A stretch of 64,000 nucleotides of DNA from Pseudomonas sp. QTF5 (GCF_000512695.2 NZ_AZRW02000004.1:1-64000); one strand, 5' to 3'. Positions 11,968 through 22,937 are shown, counted from the stretch's first letter. Numbers and translations: made by a program. The notes: generated from the sequence alone by a model not told the origin.

Positions 11968-13545
11968 TCACTCCCACTCAATGGTCGCTGGCGGCTTGCT
12001 CGACACGTCGTAAGTGACGCGGGAGATGCCTTCGATTTCATTGATGATGCGGCCGCTGACGGTTTCCAGCAGTTCGTAAGGCAGGTGAGCCCAACGCGCG
12101 GTCATGAAGTCGATGGTTTCCACGGCCCGCAGGGCAACGACCCAGGCGTAACGACGGCCATCGCCAACAACGCCAACCGATTTCACTGGCTGGAACACCA
12201 CGAATGCCTGGCTGACCTTGTGGTACCAGTCGGCTTTGCGCAGTTCTTCGATGAAGATGTGGTCGGCGCGACGCAGCAGGTCGGCGTATTCCTTCTTCAC
12301 TTCACCCAGGATGCGCACGCCCAGGCCCGGGCCCGGGAACGGGTGGCGGTAGACCATGTCGTACGGCAGGCCAAGTTCCAGGCCCAGACGACGGACTTCG
12401 TCCTTGAACAGCTCGCGCAGGGGTTCAACCAGCTTGAGGTTCATTTCTTCCGGCAGGCCGCCCACGTTGTGGTGCGACTTGATCACGTGCGCCTTGCCGC
12501 TTTTCGCGCCAGCCGACTCGATCACGTCCGGGTAAATCGTGCCTTGGGCGAGGTATTTGATGTTATCCAGTTTGTTGGACTGGGCATCGAACACGTCGAT
12601 GAAGGTACGGCCGATGATCTTGCGCTTCTTCTCTGGGTCGCTTTCGCCTGCCAGATTGTCGAGGAACTGGTCCTCGGCGTTGGCGCGAATCACCTTGACG
12701 CCCATGTTCTCGGCGAACATGGCCATCACTTGCTCGCCTTCGTGCAGGCGCAACAGGCCGTTGTCGACGAAGACGCAGGTCAACTGGTCGCCGATGGCCT
12801 TGTGCAGCAACGCGGCAACCACCGAGGAGTCAACGCCGCCGGACAGGCCGAGCAACACGTTGTCGGTGCCAACCTGGGCGCGGACCTGGGCGATGGCATC
12901 TTCAGCAATCTTCGAAGGTGTCCACAGGGCTTCGCAGCCGCAGATGTCGAGGATGAAGCGCGAGAGGATGCGACCACCTTGTTTGGTGTGGGTCACTTCC
13001 GGATGGAACTGTACGCCGTAGTAGCCGCGAGCATCGTTGAACATGCCGGCAATCGGGCAGCTCGGGGTGCTGGCCAGGATGTGGAAGTCTTCCGGCATCC
13101 TGGTGACCTTGTCACCGTGGCTCATCCACACGTCGAGGCCGAACAGGCCATCGGCGTCGATATGGTCTTCGATGCCATCGAGCAGACGGCTCTTGCCGAC
13201 CACGTCAACGCGGGCATAACCGAACTCACGCAGCTCGGAACCTTCGACCTTGCCACCCAGCTGTTCAGCCATGGTCTGCATGCCGTAGCAGATACCGAAG
13301 ACCGGTACGCCCAGGTCAAACACCGCTTGCGGGCAGCGCGGGCTGTCGGCTACGTGCACGGACTCGGGGCCGCCGGCGAGAATGACGCCTTTTGGAGCGA
13401 ATTCGCGAATCGCTTCGTCGTCCATGTCGAACGGATGCAGTTCGCAGTACACGCCGATTTCACGCACGCGGCGGGCAATCAGCTGGGTGTACTGGGAACC
13501 GAAGTCGAGGATCAGGATGCGGTGGGCGTGAATGTCGAGGGCCAT
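11968..13545 (-). CDS. guaA: GMP synthase (glutamine-hydrolysing)
   Basis: This 525-residue, two-domain enzyme converts XMP to GMP with glutamine and ATP. The class I glutamine amidotransferase domain covers about 1-200, with the nucleophile Cys in FGICYGMQ and His/Glu in [10 protein letters not shown]. The ATP-pyrophosphatase P-loop SGGVDSSV follows, and the C-terminal dimerisation domain ends PPATIEWE. The length matches the family. It is second in the guaB-guaA operon, 93 bp after guaB, and converges on the toxin-like gene with a shared terminator. Confidence 0.98.
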   Translation of the reverse strand: MALDIHAHRILILDFGSQYTQLIARRVREIGVYCELHPFDMDDEAIREFAPKGVILAGGPESVHVADSPRCPQAVFDLGVPVFGICYGMQTMAEQLGGKVEGSELREFGYARVDVVGKSRLLDGIEDHIDADGLFGLDVWMSHGDKVTRMPEDFHILASTPSCPIAGMFNDARGYYGVQFHPEVTHTKQGGRILSRFILDICGCEALWTPSKIAEDAIAQVRAQVGTDNVLLGLSGGVDSSVVAALLHKAIGDQLTCVFVDNGLLRLHEGEQVMAMFAENMGVKVIRANAEDQFLDNLAGESDPEKKRKIIGRTFIDVFDAQSNKLDNIKYLAQGTIYPDVIESAGAKSGKAHVIKSHHNVGGLPEEMNLKLVEPLRELFKDEVRRLGLELGLPYDMVYRHPFPGPGLGVRILGEVKKEYADLLRRADHIFIEELRKADWYHKVSQAFVVFQPVKSVGVVGDGRRYAWVVALRAVETIDFMTARWAHLPYELLETVSGRIINEIEGISRVTYDVSSKPPATIEWE

Positions 13546-13638
13546 GTGGTCAGTCTCGTCTATGCAGTTCGGTGAAGAAAATCAGAAACAACTCGGGGCT
13601 GAAAACAGCCCCGGTTACTTAACTTATTGCTGGAAGCC

Positions 13639-15186
<1,548 letters not shown>

Positions 15187-15232
15187 CTATTATCGACGCG
15201 GTGATCGACGGAGGTTTTGGCACACAAATCCC

Positions 15233-15457
15233 GTAGGAGCGAGGCTTGCCCGCGAAGGGGCCATCACTGGCGCCAAAAGCTTCGCGGGCAAGCCTTAATG
15301 CCAGTCAGTTAAGCGCAATCCATGTGGGAGCGGGCTTGCTCGCGAAGACGGCGGCATAGTCAACATTGATGTCGGGACACACCGCTTTCGCGAGCAAGCC
15401 CGCTCCCACAGGTATCGCACCTTAACTGACTGGCATTGGGGCAAGCCTCGCTCCTAC
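15233..15457. repeat. REPIN split by an inserted element
   Basis: The outer REPIN has a left arm 15233-15251 and a matching right-arm end 15439-15457, complementary over 19 bp. Its right arm is broken after GGGCAAGCC (15286-15294), and the same nine bases recur at 15439-15447. Removing 15295-15447 restores one continuous REP arm. Confidence 0.85.
15295..15438. mobile_element. MITE-like element, 144 bp, with 17-bp terminal inverted repeats
   Basis: The ends carry perfect inverted repeats AATGCCAGTCAGTTAAG (15297-15313) and its complement (15421-15437). The element is flanked by a 9-bp direct repeat, GGGCAAGCC, as expected for a target duplication. It carries no open frame; its interior is a type A REPIN (15323-15410). 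A diverged relative lies at about 43185-43317. The parent transposase is not in the window. Confidence 0.75.
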
Positions 15458-15459
15458 AT

Positions 15460-16008
15460 TTACAGTTCGACCTTGACCCAACTCACGGGTTGATCCAGCC
15501 AATCGGCAAATTCGTCGATGAAGCTCTGCTTGAACCCGGCCTCGAGCCAGTTGTTGAAGATGAACCCCAGGTTAGAGAAGCCGCATTCCTGCAAGAACAG
15601 AAACCCGTTGATGTCGTCTTCATGCCCGCATTCAGGGCAGGTGAAGTTATCGGTGCGCCCTGGCATCCAGTCTTCCAGGCTTTCGAACAGCGCTTCGCCG
15701 ATTTCCTTGCGGCACTCGGCGCAGCCGGCTTCTTCGAGAAATCCCTTGGCCGGTGTATAGATGCAGCGCTTGGTGATGATCTCCAGGCCATTGACCGGCT
15801 CGCCGAACGGCAGCGCGTCAGGGTGCAGGACCACCGCGCGAGCGCCGTCGGCGATGGCGTGGGCCATGCGATTGCCGGTGCGGCCACAGGTGGTCAGCTC
15901 TTCTTTAATGATGTTCTTGCGCACCAGCCAACGCACGACCGCCCGGGCCCGGGGTTCGTGTACCGGCAGTATGGAGATTTTCGGGACGATGATGCTTTGG
16001 GAGTTCAT
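15460..16008 (-). CDS. Conserved hypothetical protein with a zinc-ribbon motif
   Basis: No function is recognised for this 182-residue protein. It has two CxxC pairs, CAEC (near residue 95) and CPEC (near 123), spaced as in a zinc ribbon. Further cysteines (TTCGRTG, KRCIYTP, QECGFSN) may also bind metal or be redox active. The C-terminal third is rich in Trp/Phe/Asp and Glu. Relatives in Pseudomonas are sometimes labelled as a sugar transporter ATPase, but no Walker motif is present, so that label is not supported. It stands alone downstream of the repeat-rich region. Confidence 0.75.
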   Translation of the reverse strand: MNSQSIIVPKISILPVHEPRARAVVRWLVRKNIIKEELTTCGRTGNRMAHAIADGARAVVLHPDALPFGEPVNGLEIITKRCIYTPAKGFLEEAGCAECRKEIGEALFESLEDWMPGRTDNFTCPECGHEDDINGFLFLQECGFSNLGFIFNNWLEAGFKQSFIDEFADWLDQPVSWVKVEL

Positions 16009-16042
16009 GGTGCAAGCCTACAAATACTGAATGATCCACCCT

Positions 16043-16147
16043 TGTGGGAGCGAGCCGGCTCCGGGCGGCGTTCCGACGATGAGGCCATTGCCAGCCAACA
16101 TTGTTGTTGCCTGACCCACCGTCATCGCGAGCAGGCTCGCTCCCACA
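16043..16147. repeat. REPIN, type A variant
   Basis: The arms TGTGGGAGCGAGCCGGCTCC and TCGCGAGCAGGCTCGCTCCC are inverted around about 60 bp. The core differs from the main type A by GAGCC/GGCTC. It lies between the zinc-ribbon gene and the TauE/SafE gene. Confidence 0.8.
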
Positions 16148-16187
16148 GGATTTGCGGCCGGGCAGCTTAATCCCTGACGAAATCCGG

Positions 16188-16955
16188 TCAAGTACTCAAA
16201 TAACGCCCGATCAAGGCAATCCCGCTGGCCAGTACCAGCCAGGTCACCAGCCGCACGAATGCCTCGCGGGACAATTTCATGGTCAACCGCCGGCCGATCC
16301 ACAACCCCAGCGCCATCGCCGGCAACAAACACAGCGCCAATACCAACAAGGGTAGCTCGGCATACACTCCGGCGACGGCAAACAGGCTCAAACGCACCAC
16401 GGTGCTGCAACTGATCAGCGCACTCTGGGTCGCCCGGGCCGCGTCCTTGGGCAGGCGACTGTTCAAATAGATCGCATATAAAAAGCCGCCACTGCCAAAC
16501 AACGCCCCGAACATCCCGCCCACCGTGCCCATCGGCACCGCCCACCCGGCGGACAATTGCGCCGGACGGGCTTTAATCCACAGGCTGTAAACCGCATAGG
16601 CACTGATAAACAGCCCCATCAATAGCAGCAAAACATCGGATTTCAGGTTCAGCAGAAAAATCACCCCCAACGTGCAGCCCACCGCCATGCACGGCAACAA
16701 TCGCAGCAACTCGGGGCTCGCCACATTCCGTCGCGAAGGCAGTAAATTGCCGAACGCCGCGACGAAATCCAGCAGCACCAACAGCGGCACGATTTTCGAC
16801 AGCGGCATGAACAGGATCAGAATCGGCCCCGCCACCAGCGCGGTGCCAAAACCGGCGATGCCGAACACGATGTAGGCCAGGGCAACGCCTAACCCGATCA
16901 CCAGCCAATCCACCGCACCCCACGGCCATTGGTTTAACAACTCCAGCACACTCAT
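16188..16955 (-). CDS. TauE/SafE family sulfite/anion exporter
   Basis: This 255-residue inner-membrane protein has about eight hydrophobic segments. It shows the family features: an N-terminal GVALAYIVFGIAGFGTALV segment and a repeat-related second half, MGTVGGMFGALFGSGG. Members export sulfite, sulfoacetate or other small organic anions, but the substrate here cannot be told. ATG at 16955 is chosen because GGAAG lies eight bases upstream; a GTG two codons earlier is too close to that site. It is divergent from the LysR gene, which may regulate it. Confidence 0.88.
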   Translation of the reverse strand: MSVLELLNQWPWGAVDWLVIGLGVALAYIVFGIAGFGTALVAGPILILFMPLSKIVPLLVLLDFVAAFGNLLPSRRNVASPELLRLLPCMAVGCTLGVIFLLNLKSDVLLLLMGLFISAYAVYSLWIKARPAQLSAGWAVPMGTVGGMFGALFGSGGFLYAIYLNSRLPKDAARATQSALISCSTVVRLSLFAVAGVYAELPLLVLALCLLPAMALGLWIGRRLTMKLSREAFVRLVTWLVLASGIALIGRYLST

Positions 16956-17055
16956 CGTCACGGCTTCCTTTAATTCCTGTGATGACTTTAGCCAGCGCCG
17001 AGCGTTGCGACTAATATCTTCAATGTCGACTACTCATCTCGAAAAGGCATGCCTT

Positions 17056-18003
17056 GTGCTTTCAACCCGTCAATTACGCTACTTCGTGGAAATCGCCGAG
17101 AGCGGCAGCTTCAGCGCTGCGGCCGAACGACTGTTTATTGCTCAATCCGCCTTGAGCCGGCAGATCAAGGACATGGAAACCCGGCTGCAAACGCCGCTGT
17201 TCGAACGCACCGCGCGCCAGCCCCGACTGACGGCGGCGGGTGAAGCCTTTTTGCCTCGGGCGAGAAACCTGCTGAATGAATTGACCAAGGCCAGCGAGAT
17301 GGCCACTCAGGTGGGTAACGGTCAACTCGGCGTGTTGCGCCTGAGTCACTCCAGCACTGTGCCCATGAGCGGTCGGCTGCTGCGAGCCATCAGCGTCTAT
17401 CTGGATCGGCACGCCGGTGTGTCCGTGGACATCGTCAAACTGTCCTCCGAGGCGCAACTGGAAGAATTGGCCGAAGGTCGCCTCGATGTGGGTCTGTTGC
17501 GCCTGCCAGTATTGCGTCAGCGTGAAGGGGTGCAGATTGTTCCGCTGTACAGCGAGCGTCTGTTGCTGGCGGTGCCGCCGAATCATCGGCTGGCTGTGGA
17601 TAAGTCCGCGCAAGGCATCGATCTGGCGCAATTGAAGAATGAAGCGTTTATTTCCATCCCTCATCCACAGCGTGGCGGCCTGAGCTATCTGTCCGCCGAG
17701 TTGTGCATGCGCCAGGGGTTCTTTCCCCGGGCGGCTCGAGTGGTGTCGCGCAAAACCACGCAACTGCAATTGATCCAGGCCGGGTTCGGCATCGCGCTGT
17801 TACCGGAATCGATGCAAGACATCGCGCCGCCGGATATCCATTTCCTGCCCTTGGCCGACCCCGATTGCCACAGCACCGTCGCCCTCGCCTGTCGGCAACA
17901 TCCCACGGCACTGGTCCAGCAATTCATCAAAACCTGCACAACCCACTGTGGGAGCGGGCTTGCTCGCGAAAGCGGTGGGTCATTCAACAATGATGGCGAC
18001 TGA
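17056..18003 (+). CDS. LysR family transcriptional regulator
   Basis: This 315-residue protein has an N-terminal winged helix (LRYFVEIAESGSFSAAAERL, QSALSRQIKDME) and a periplasmic-binding-like effector domain. GTG at 17056 is preferred because AAAAGG lies upstream and the family homology begins at LSTRQLRYF; an ATG at 17023 lacks a ribosome site. It is divergent from the TauE/SafE gene by about 100 bp, the usual layout for a LysR regulator and its target. The last 20 residues or so (CGSGLARESGG...) are encoded by a REP sequence and look like an acquired tail. Confidence 0.9.
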   Translation: MLSTRQLRYFVEIAESGSFSAAAERLFIAQSALSRQIKDMETRLQTPLFERTARQPRLTAAGEAFLPRARNLLNELTKASEMATQVGNGQLGVLRLSHSSTVPMSGRLLRAISVYLDRHAGVSVDIVKLSSEAQLEELAEGRLDVGLLRLPVLRQREGVQIVPLYSERLLLAVPPNHRLAVDKSAQGIDLAQLKNEAFISIPHPQRGGLSYLSAELCMRQGFFPRAARVVSRKTTQLQLIQAGFGIALLPESMQDIAPPDIHFLPLADPDCHSTVALACRQHPTALVQQFIKTCTTHCGSGLARESGGSFNNDGD

Positions 18004-18051
18004 CATGACCTCTTCGCGAGCAAGTCGGATCGCCGCACCGCCGCTCCCACA
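17947..18051. repeat. REPIN, type A, overlapping the LysR 3' end
   Basis: The first arm (17947-17970) lies inside the LysR coding frame. The second arm is interrupted by 17 extra bases (TCGGATCGCCGCACCGC) between GAGCAAG and CGCTCCCACA, a variant form of this family. Confidence 0.8.
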
Positions 18052-18107
18052 GGGGATTTGTGTTGACTCATGGAGATTGATCGCCGAATGCCTTTAAACT
18101 GCGCCCC

Positions 18108-19487
18108 ATGATTAAAGATCCCTTTGCAAGACTCGGCCTGGACCGGGAAGTCCTGACTGTCAGCCAGCTCAACGGCCGCGCGCGGGTGTTGCTCGAAGAC
18201 GTGTTCAGCAACATCTGGGTCGAAGGCGAAATCTCCAACCTCGCCCGCCCGGCGTCCGGCCATGTGTATTTCACCCTCAAAGACAGCGGCGCCCAAGTCC
18301 GTTGCGCGCTGTTTCGCCAGAACGCCGCGCGGGTTCGCCAGGCGTTGAAGGACGGCTTGGCGGTCAAGGTGCGTGGCAAGGTTTCGCTGTTTGAAGGTCG
18401 TGGCGATTACCAATTGATTCTCGACACCGTGGAACCGGCCGGTGACGGCGCCCTGCGTCTGGCCTTCGACGCGCTGAAGGAAAAGCTCAGCGCCGAAGGC
18501 CTGTTCAGCGCCGAGCGCAAAGTGCCGCTGCCGGCGCACCCGCAACGCATCGGCATCATCAGTTCGCCCACCGGCGCAGTGATCCGCGACATCATCAGTG
18601 TGTTCCGCCGCCGCGCGCCGCAGATCCAACTGACGCTGATCCCCACCGCCGTGCAAGGCCGCGAAGCCACCGCGCAGATTGTCCGCGCGCTGAAACTGGC
18701 GGACGCCCGCGGTTTCGACGCGCTGATCCTGGCCCGTGGCGGCGGTTCGCTGGAAGACCTCTGGTGTTTCAACGAAGAAGCCGTGGCCCGCGCCGTGGAT
18801 GCCTGCGTGACGCCGATTGTCAGCGCCGTCGGCCATGAAACCGACGTGTCGATCAGTGACTTCGTCGCAGACGTCCGCGCCCCGACACCCTCTGCTGCTG
18901 CCGAACTGCTCGCGCCGGATTCCGGCGATCTGGTGCGGCGCGTCGAAAGTCTGCATCGGCGCCTGGTGATGCGCATTCGCGACCGTTTGATGCGCGACCG
19001 GTTGCGTCTGGAAGGCATGGCCCGGCGCCTGCGTCATCCCGGCGAACGTCTGCGTCAGCAAGCACAACGTCTGGATGATCTGGACATGCGCATGCGCCGC
19101 GCGTTCGAACGCAGCCTCAATACCCGTCGCGAACGTTTGATCCGTCTGGAAACCCGCCTCGCCGGGCAACATCCGGGGCGGCAACTGGCGATGCTTCGCC
19201 AACGCCTCGACAGCCTCGCCGAACGCCTGCCCCGGGCCATGCGTGAAGGGCTTAAGTCCCGCCGTCTGCAACTGCAAAGTCAAATGCAGACGCTGCACGT
19301 GGTCAGCCCGTTGGCGACCCTCGCTCGTGGTTACAGCATTTTGCTGGACGAGCGCGGCAACGCGATTCGCAGCGCCGCGCAGACCCATACCGGCCAGCGC
19401 CTGAAAGCCAAACTGGGCGAAGGCGAACTGCAAGTGCGGGTCGAAGACAATCACCTGACGCCTGTCACCCTTTCTTTACTGGATTGA
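18108..19487 (+). CDS. xseA: Exodeoxyribonuclease VII large subunit
   Basis: This 459-residue protein has an N-terminal OB-fold (about 15-105), with LNGRARVLLEDVF and the IWVEGEISNL motif, then a catalytic region with IGIISSPTGAVIRDI, LILARGGGSLEDLW and VGHETDVSISDFVAD. The C-terminal half is an Arg-rich coiled coil. With XseB it degrades single-stranded DNA; xseB is not in this window. It is followed after 3 bp by the M23 peptidase gene, so the two are probably cotranscribed. Confidence 0.96.
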   Translation: MIKDPFARLGLDREVLTVSQLNGRARVLLEDVFSNIWVEGEISNLARPASGHVYFTLKDSGAQVRCALFRQNAARVRQALKDGLAVKVRGKVSLFEGRGDYQLILDTVEPAGDGALRLAFDALKEKLSAEGLFSAERKVPLPAHPQRIGIISSPTGAVIRDIISVFRRRAPQIQLTLIPTAVQGREATAQIVRALKLADARGFDALILARGGGSLEDLWCFNEEAVARAVDACVTPIVSAVGHETDVSISDFVADVRAPTPSAAAELLAPDSGDLVRRVESLHRRLVMRIRDRLMRDRLRLEGMARRLRHPGERLRQQAQRLDDLDMRMRRAFERSLNTRRERLIRLETRLAGQHPGRQLAMLRQRLDSLAERLPRAMREGLKSRRLQLQSQMQTLHVVSPLATLARGYSILLDERGNAIRSAAQTHTGQRLKAKLGEGELQVRVEDNHLTPVTLSLLD

Positions 19488-19490
19488 TCC

Positions 19491-20312
19491 ATGCCGCGTT
19501 TTTTAGCTCCGCTGCTGTTGCTGTGCCTGACCTTCAACGCCTACGCCGACAGCTACATCACCCGCCTGTTGAACAAACCGGTGCCGGGCGGCGTGGCGGT
19601 GGTGGATCTGGGCAGCTCCGCCCAGGCACCCAAAGCCAGCTATCAAGGCAAACCGGTATTGGTGGTCAAGGAACAGAACAACTGGCTGGCCATTGTCGGC
19701 GTGCCGCTGACTGTCAAACCGGGCAGCCAGTCGCTTAGCAGCGGTGGTCGTAACCTGAACTTCACCGTCGGCAGCAAGCAATACCCTGAACAGCACATCA
19801 CCCTGAAAAATACTCAGCAGGTCAATCCGAACCCGGAGAATCTCAAGCGCATCGAGGGTGAGCTGGCGGAGCAGATCCAGGCCTACCGCAGCTTCAGCCC
19901 GAACACCCCGAGCAATCTGCTGCTGGACAAACCGGTCAACGGGCCGCTGTCGAGCAAGTTTGGCGTGCGCCGCTTTTTCAATGGCGAAGAACGCAATCCA
20001 CACGCAGGCCTCGACTTCGCGGTGCCTGCCGGCACGCCGATCAAAACCCCGGCCGCCGGCAAGGTGATCCTGATCGGTAACTACTTCTTCAACGGTAATA
20101 CGGTGTTTGTCGACCATGGTCAGGGCTTTATCAGCATGTTCTGCCACATGTCGAAGATCGACGTGAAGGTTGGCCAGCAATTGGCGCGTGGTGGTGTGGT
20201 CGGGAAAGTCGGCGCCACCGGGCGCGCGACCGGACCGCATATGCACTGGAATATCAGCCTGAATGATGCGCGGGTGGATCCGGCGATTTTTATTGGGGCG
20301 TTTCAGCCGTAA
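19491..20312 (+). CDS. M23 family metallopeptidase, secreted
   Basis: This 273-residue protein starts with a signal peptide (MPRFLAPLLLLCLTFNAYA). A beta-rich region of about 150 residues follows, then a LytM/M23 domain with the zinc ligands in NPHAGLDFAVPAG and GPHMHWNIS and the core GNTVFVDHGQGF. It is complete for catalysis, so it is likely a murein endopeptidase acting in the periplasm. It follows xseA by 3 bp. No LysM domain is visible. Confidence 0.92.
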   Translation: MPRFLAPLLLLCLTFNAYADSYITRLLNKPVPGGVAVVDLGSSAQAPKASYQGKPVLVVKEQNNWLAIVGVPLTVKPGSQSLSSGGRNLNFTVGSKQYPEQHITLKNTQQVNPNPENLKRIEGELAEQIQAYRSFSPNTPSNLLLDKPVNGPLSSKFGVRRFFNGEERNPHAGLDFAVPAGTPIKTPAAGKVILIGNYFFNGNTVFVDHGQGFISMFCHMSKIDVKVGQQLARGGVVGKVGATGRATGPHMHWNISLNDARVDPAIFIGAFQP

Positions 20313-20328
20313 ATAGTTGTTGAGGCTG

Positions 20329-20438
20329 ATGGCCTCTTCGCGAGCAAGCCCGCTCCCACATTAGATTTTCGGCATGCACAGAATATGTGTTCACGCCGAT
20401 CAAATGTGGGAGCGGGCTTGCTCGCGAAGGCGGCCTCA
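20329..20438. repeat. REPIN, type A
   Basis: The arms include flanking GGCC as well as the TTCGCGAGCAAGCCCGCTCC core. It sits between the convergent M23 gene and the small unknown gene. Confidence 0.9.
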
Positions 20439-20448
20439 TTGGCGCCGC

Positions 20449-20805
20449 TTATTCAGCCTCAAGATCCTCAATCCCATGTATCTCTCTGTGCGCCAGACAC
20501 TCTTTGACCCAAGCCTGGGTTTCCTCCGAGAAACCAGCCAATTCTTCAGATGTGATCAGCTCATGAGTACACAGCCCCAGCAAGTGAGCAGGCGCTTCAT
20601 TGCGTGAGTGACTGAAAACGCCAAACGCCCAATACAGCTCCTGCTGACCGGCCTTCAGCCTTTCTTCACTGGCTTCAATACGCTCATAAGGCGCCAGGCT
20701 TTTATCCAGCACCGTACGCTCGACCTCCTCCATGATCCGGATACACATCCGCTCATGGGCTACCGGACGCAGTGCGCTATAGAGCTTCCAATCCGATTCG
20801 TTCAT
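20449..20805 (-). CDS. Hypothetical protein, 118 residues
   Basis: No family is recognised. The protein is acidic, mostly helical and soluble, with no signal peptide (MNESDWKLYSALRPVAHERM). ATG at 20805 follows AGGAGT at ideal spacing, which supports it being a real gene; a TTG two codons earlier is not used. It is convergent with the M23 gene and divergent from leuA. Codon use is like its neighbours. Confidence 0.72.
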   Translation of the reverse strand: MNESDWKLYSALRPVAHERMCIRIMEEVERTVLDKSLAPYERIEASEERLKAGQQELYWAFGVFSHSRNEAPAHLLGLCTHELITSEELAGFSEETQAWVKECLAHREIHGIEDLEAE

Positions 20806-21033
20806 TGCCAACTCCTGCTTTCTGGTCGTCTGGTTGAGGTTTTAAGAATAGCTGCGCCGGACGAACTGCAATCGCCAACCTCCAATTGCGCATCGCTCAA
20901 ACCTCGCGCAAACATCAATACAATCCCTGCCATTCACCGCAACAAAATCTCAATAAACTCGACTTTTCGAGTATTCCTCTCAATTTTTTTCGACTGCTTG
21001 CCATCTTTTCCCCCCGCGGTTAGGGTTGAAGGC

Positions 21034-21111
21034 ATGAAAACTTCTCACACCCTCATTCAGCTTCGCCAGCACCGCAGCCTGTGCCTGGTCAGCGCACGAC
21101 TGCCAAGCTGA
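21034..21111 (+). CDS. Probable leuA leader peptide
   Basis: This 25-codon frame (MKTSHTLIQLRQHRSLCLVS...) lies 90 bp upstream of leuA, in a 396-bp gap with no other gene. Five of the codons are Leu. A stem can form between GCACCGC (21069-21075, inside the frame) and GCGGTGC (21115-21121, just after its stop), so ribosome position could change RNA folding. That is the pattern of an attenuator. The Leu codons are not consecutive and no ideal terminator follows, so the sensing mechanism is inference. Confidence 0.55.
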   Translation: MKTSHTLIQLRQHRSLCLVSARLPS

Positions 21112-21201
21112 ATCGCGGTGCCTCGTCTGACGCTTTATCCCCAGAACATTTGATCCACCGGCAGGCCGCCTTTTTTCGGCCCACACAATAAGGATTTCCC
21201 G

Positions 21202-22881
21202 ATGAGCATGCTCAAAGACCCGTCTTCGAAATACCGCGCGTTCCCGACCATCGACATCCCGGACCGCACCTGGCCATCGAAGACCATCACCGCAGCGCCG
21301 ATCTGGTGCAGCTCGGACCTTCGTGACGGCAACCAGTCGCTGATCGAGCCGATGGACGCGGTCAAGAAGCTGCGTTTCTGGAAAACCCTGGTGCAAGTCG
21401 GCGTGAAAGAAATCGAAGCCTCGTTCCCGGCCGCTTCGCAAACCGACTTCGACTTCGTGCGTACCCTGATCGAAGACGGCCACATCCCGGACGACACCAC
21501 CATTCAGGTGCTGACCCAGGGCCGTGAAGATTTGATCGCGCGCACCTTCGAATCCCTGCGCGGTGCCAAGAAGGCCATCGTTCACCTGTACAACGCGACC
21601 TCCCCTTCCTTCCGCCGCATTGTCTTCAACCAGGACAAAGACGGGATCAAGGCCATCGCCGTGAACGCCGCCAAACTGTTCGTCAAATACGCTGCTCAGC
21701 AACCAAACACTGAGTGGACCTTCGAGTACTCGCCAGAAACCTTCAGCGCTACCGAACTGGAGTTCGCCAAAGAAGTCTGCGACGCAGTGATCGAAGTATG
21801 GAACCCGACGCCTGAGCACAAGGTGATCCTGAACCTGCCTGCCACCGTCGAATGCGCCACCCCGAACATCTATGCCGACCAGATCGAATGGTTCGGCCGC
21901 CATATCAACCGTCGTGACAGCGTGATCATCAGCCTGCACACCCACAACGACCGTGGCACTGGTGTGGCCGCCACTGAGCTGGGCCTGATGGCCGGCGCCG
22001 ACCGAGTCGAAGGCTGCCTGTTCGGCAACGGCGAGCGTACCGGTAACGTCGACCTGGTGACCGTGGCCTTGAACCTCTACACCCAGGGCGTCGACCCTGA
22101 ACTGGACTTCTCCGACATCGATGGCGTGCGCAAAGTCGTCGAAGAGTGCAACCAGATTCCGGTGCACCCACGTCACCCGTACGTCGGCGATCTGGTTCAC
22201 ACCGCGTTCTCCGGCTCCCACCAGGACGCCATCCGCAAGGGCTTCGCCCAGCAGCAACCGGACGCCCTGTGGGAAGTTCCGTACCTGCCGATCGACCCGG
22301 CCGACATCGGCCGCAGCTACGAGGCGGTGATTCGCGTCAACAGCCAGTCGGGCAAGGGCGGTATCGCTTACCTGCTGGAACAGGAATACGGCATCAACTT
22401 GCCGCGCCGTATGCAGATCGAGTTCAGCCAGGTCGTGCAGCGTGAAACCGATCGTCTGGGCCTTGAGATGACGGCCCAACAGATCCATGCGCTGCTGCAC
22501 AGCGAGTACTTGCAGGCCAACACCCCGTACGCGCTGGTCAGCCATCGCTTGCAGGAAGAAAACGGTCACAGCGCCGTGGAAGTGGAAGTCTCAAGCAAAG
22601 GTCAGGGCGAAACCAATCTGCACTGGCGTGGCAAAGGCAACGGCGCTCTGGAAGCGCTGGTGGCCGGTCTGCCGATCCCGGTGGAAATCATGGACTACAA
22701 CGAACACGCCATCGGCGCGGGCACCAATGCCAAGGCTGCGGCCTACATTGAACTGCGGGTGAATGGTGAGCGTGCGGTGCATGGTGTCGGCATCGATGAA
22801 AACATCACCACCGCCAGCTTCAAGGCCGTGTTCAGTGCGCTGAACCGCTCTCTGAGCCAGCCGGAAGCGAAAGCGGCGTAA
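21202..22881 (+). CDS. leuA: 2-isopropylmalate synthase
   Basis: This 559-residue enzyme condenses acetyl-CoA with 2-ketoisovalerate, the first step of leucine synthesis. The TIM barrel has the metal and substrate motif [10 protein letters not shown] and the HTHNDRGT metal ligands. The C-terminal regulatory domain (about 430-559) provides leucine feedback control. AAGGA lies before the ATG. The length is that of the long LeuA form usual in Pseudomonas. A leader peptide lies upstream and a strong terminator follows. Confidence 0.97.
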   Translation: MSMLKDPSSKYRAFPTIDIPDRTWPSKTITAAPIWCSSDLRDGNQSLIEPMDAVKKLRFWKTLVQVGVKEIEASFPAASQTDFDFVRTLIEDGHIPDDTTIQVLTQGREDLIARTFESLRGAKKAIVHLYNATSPSFRRIVFNQDKDGIKAIAVNAAKLFVKYAAQQPNTEWTFEYSPETFSATELEFAKEVCDAVIEVWNPTPEHKVILNLPATVECATPNIYADQIEWFGRHINRRDSVIISLHTHNDRGTGVAATELGLMAGADRVEGCLFGNGERTGNVDLVTVALNLYTQGVDPELDFSDIDGVRKVVEECNQIPVHPRHPYVGDLVHTAFSGSHQDAIRKGFAQQQPDALWEVPYLPIDPADIGRSYEAVIRVNSQSGKGGIAYLLEQEYGINLPRRMQIEFSQVVQRETDRLGLEMTAQQIHALLHSEYLQANTPYALVSHRLQEENGHSAVEVEVSSKGQGETNLHWRGKGNGALEALVAGLPIPVEIMDYNEHAIGAGTNAKAAAYIELRVNGERAVHGVGIDENITTASFKAVFSALNRSLSQPEAKAA

Positions 22882-22902
22882 AGAGCCCTGCGCTGCAATG
22901 CA

Positions 22903-22937
22903 AAAGGCCCCGGGGTGCGAACCTCGGGGCCTTTTTG
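22903..22937 (+). terminator. Rho-independent terminator of leuA
   Basis: The stem AAGGCCCCGGGGT/ACCTCGGGGCCTT is followed by TTTTTG, 22 bases after the leuA stop. Confidence 0.93.

Noticed and set aside
11806..13575. Open frame of 589 codons on the plus strand across guaA
   Set aside because: It is antisense to guaA, a certain gene, and results from GC-rich third positions. It shows no recognised domain.
15233..15457. Possible CRISPR array because of repeated inverted units
   Set aside because: Units are inverted pairs of different families, without regular spacers, and no cas gene is present.
18021..18044. Seventeen-base insert in the second arm of the REPIN after the LysR gene, first read as a new insertion
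   Set aside because: No target duplication is visible, and it looks like a REP variant rather than an insertion event.
17685..19454. Open frame of 589 codons on the minus strand across xseA
   Set aside because: It is the mirror of xseA codon bias, with no ribosome site or recognised domain.
20608..21111. Open frame of 167 codons on the plus strand ending in the leuA leader peptide
   Set aside because: Its first part is antisense to the small unknown gene. Only the last 25 codons have features of a leader peptide.
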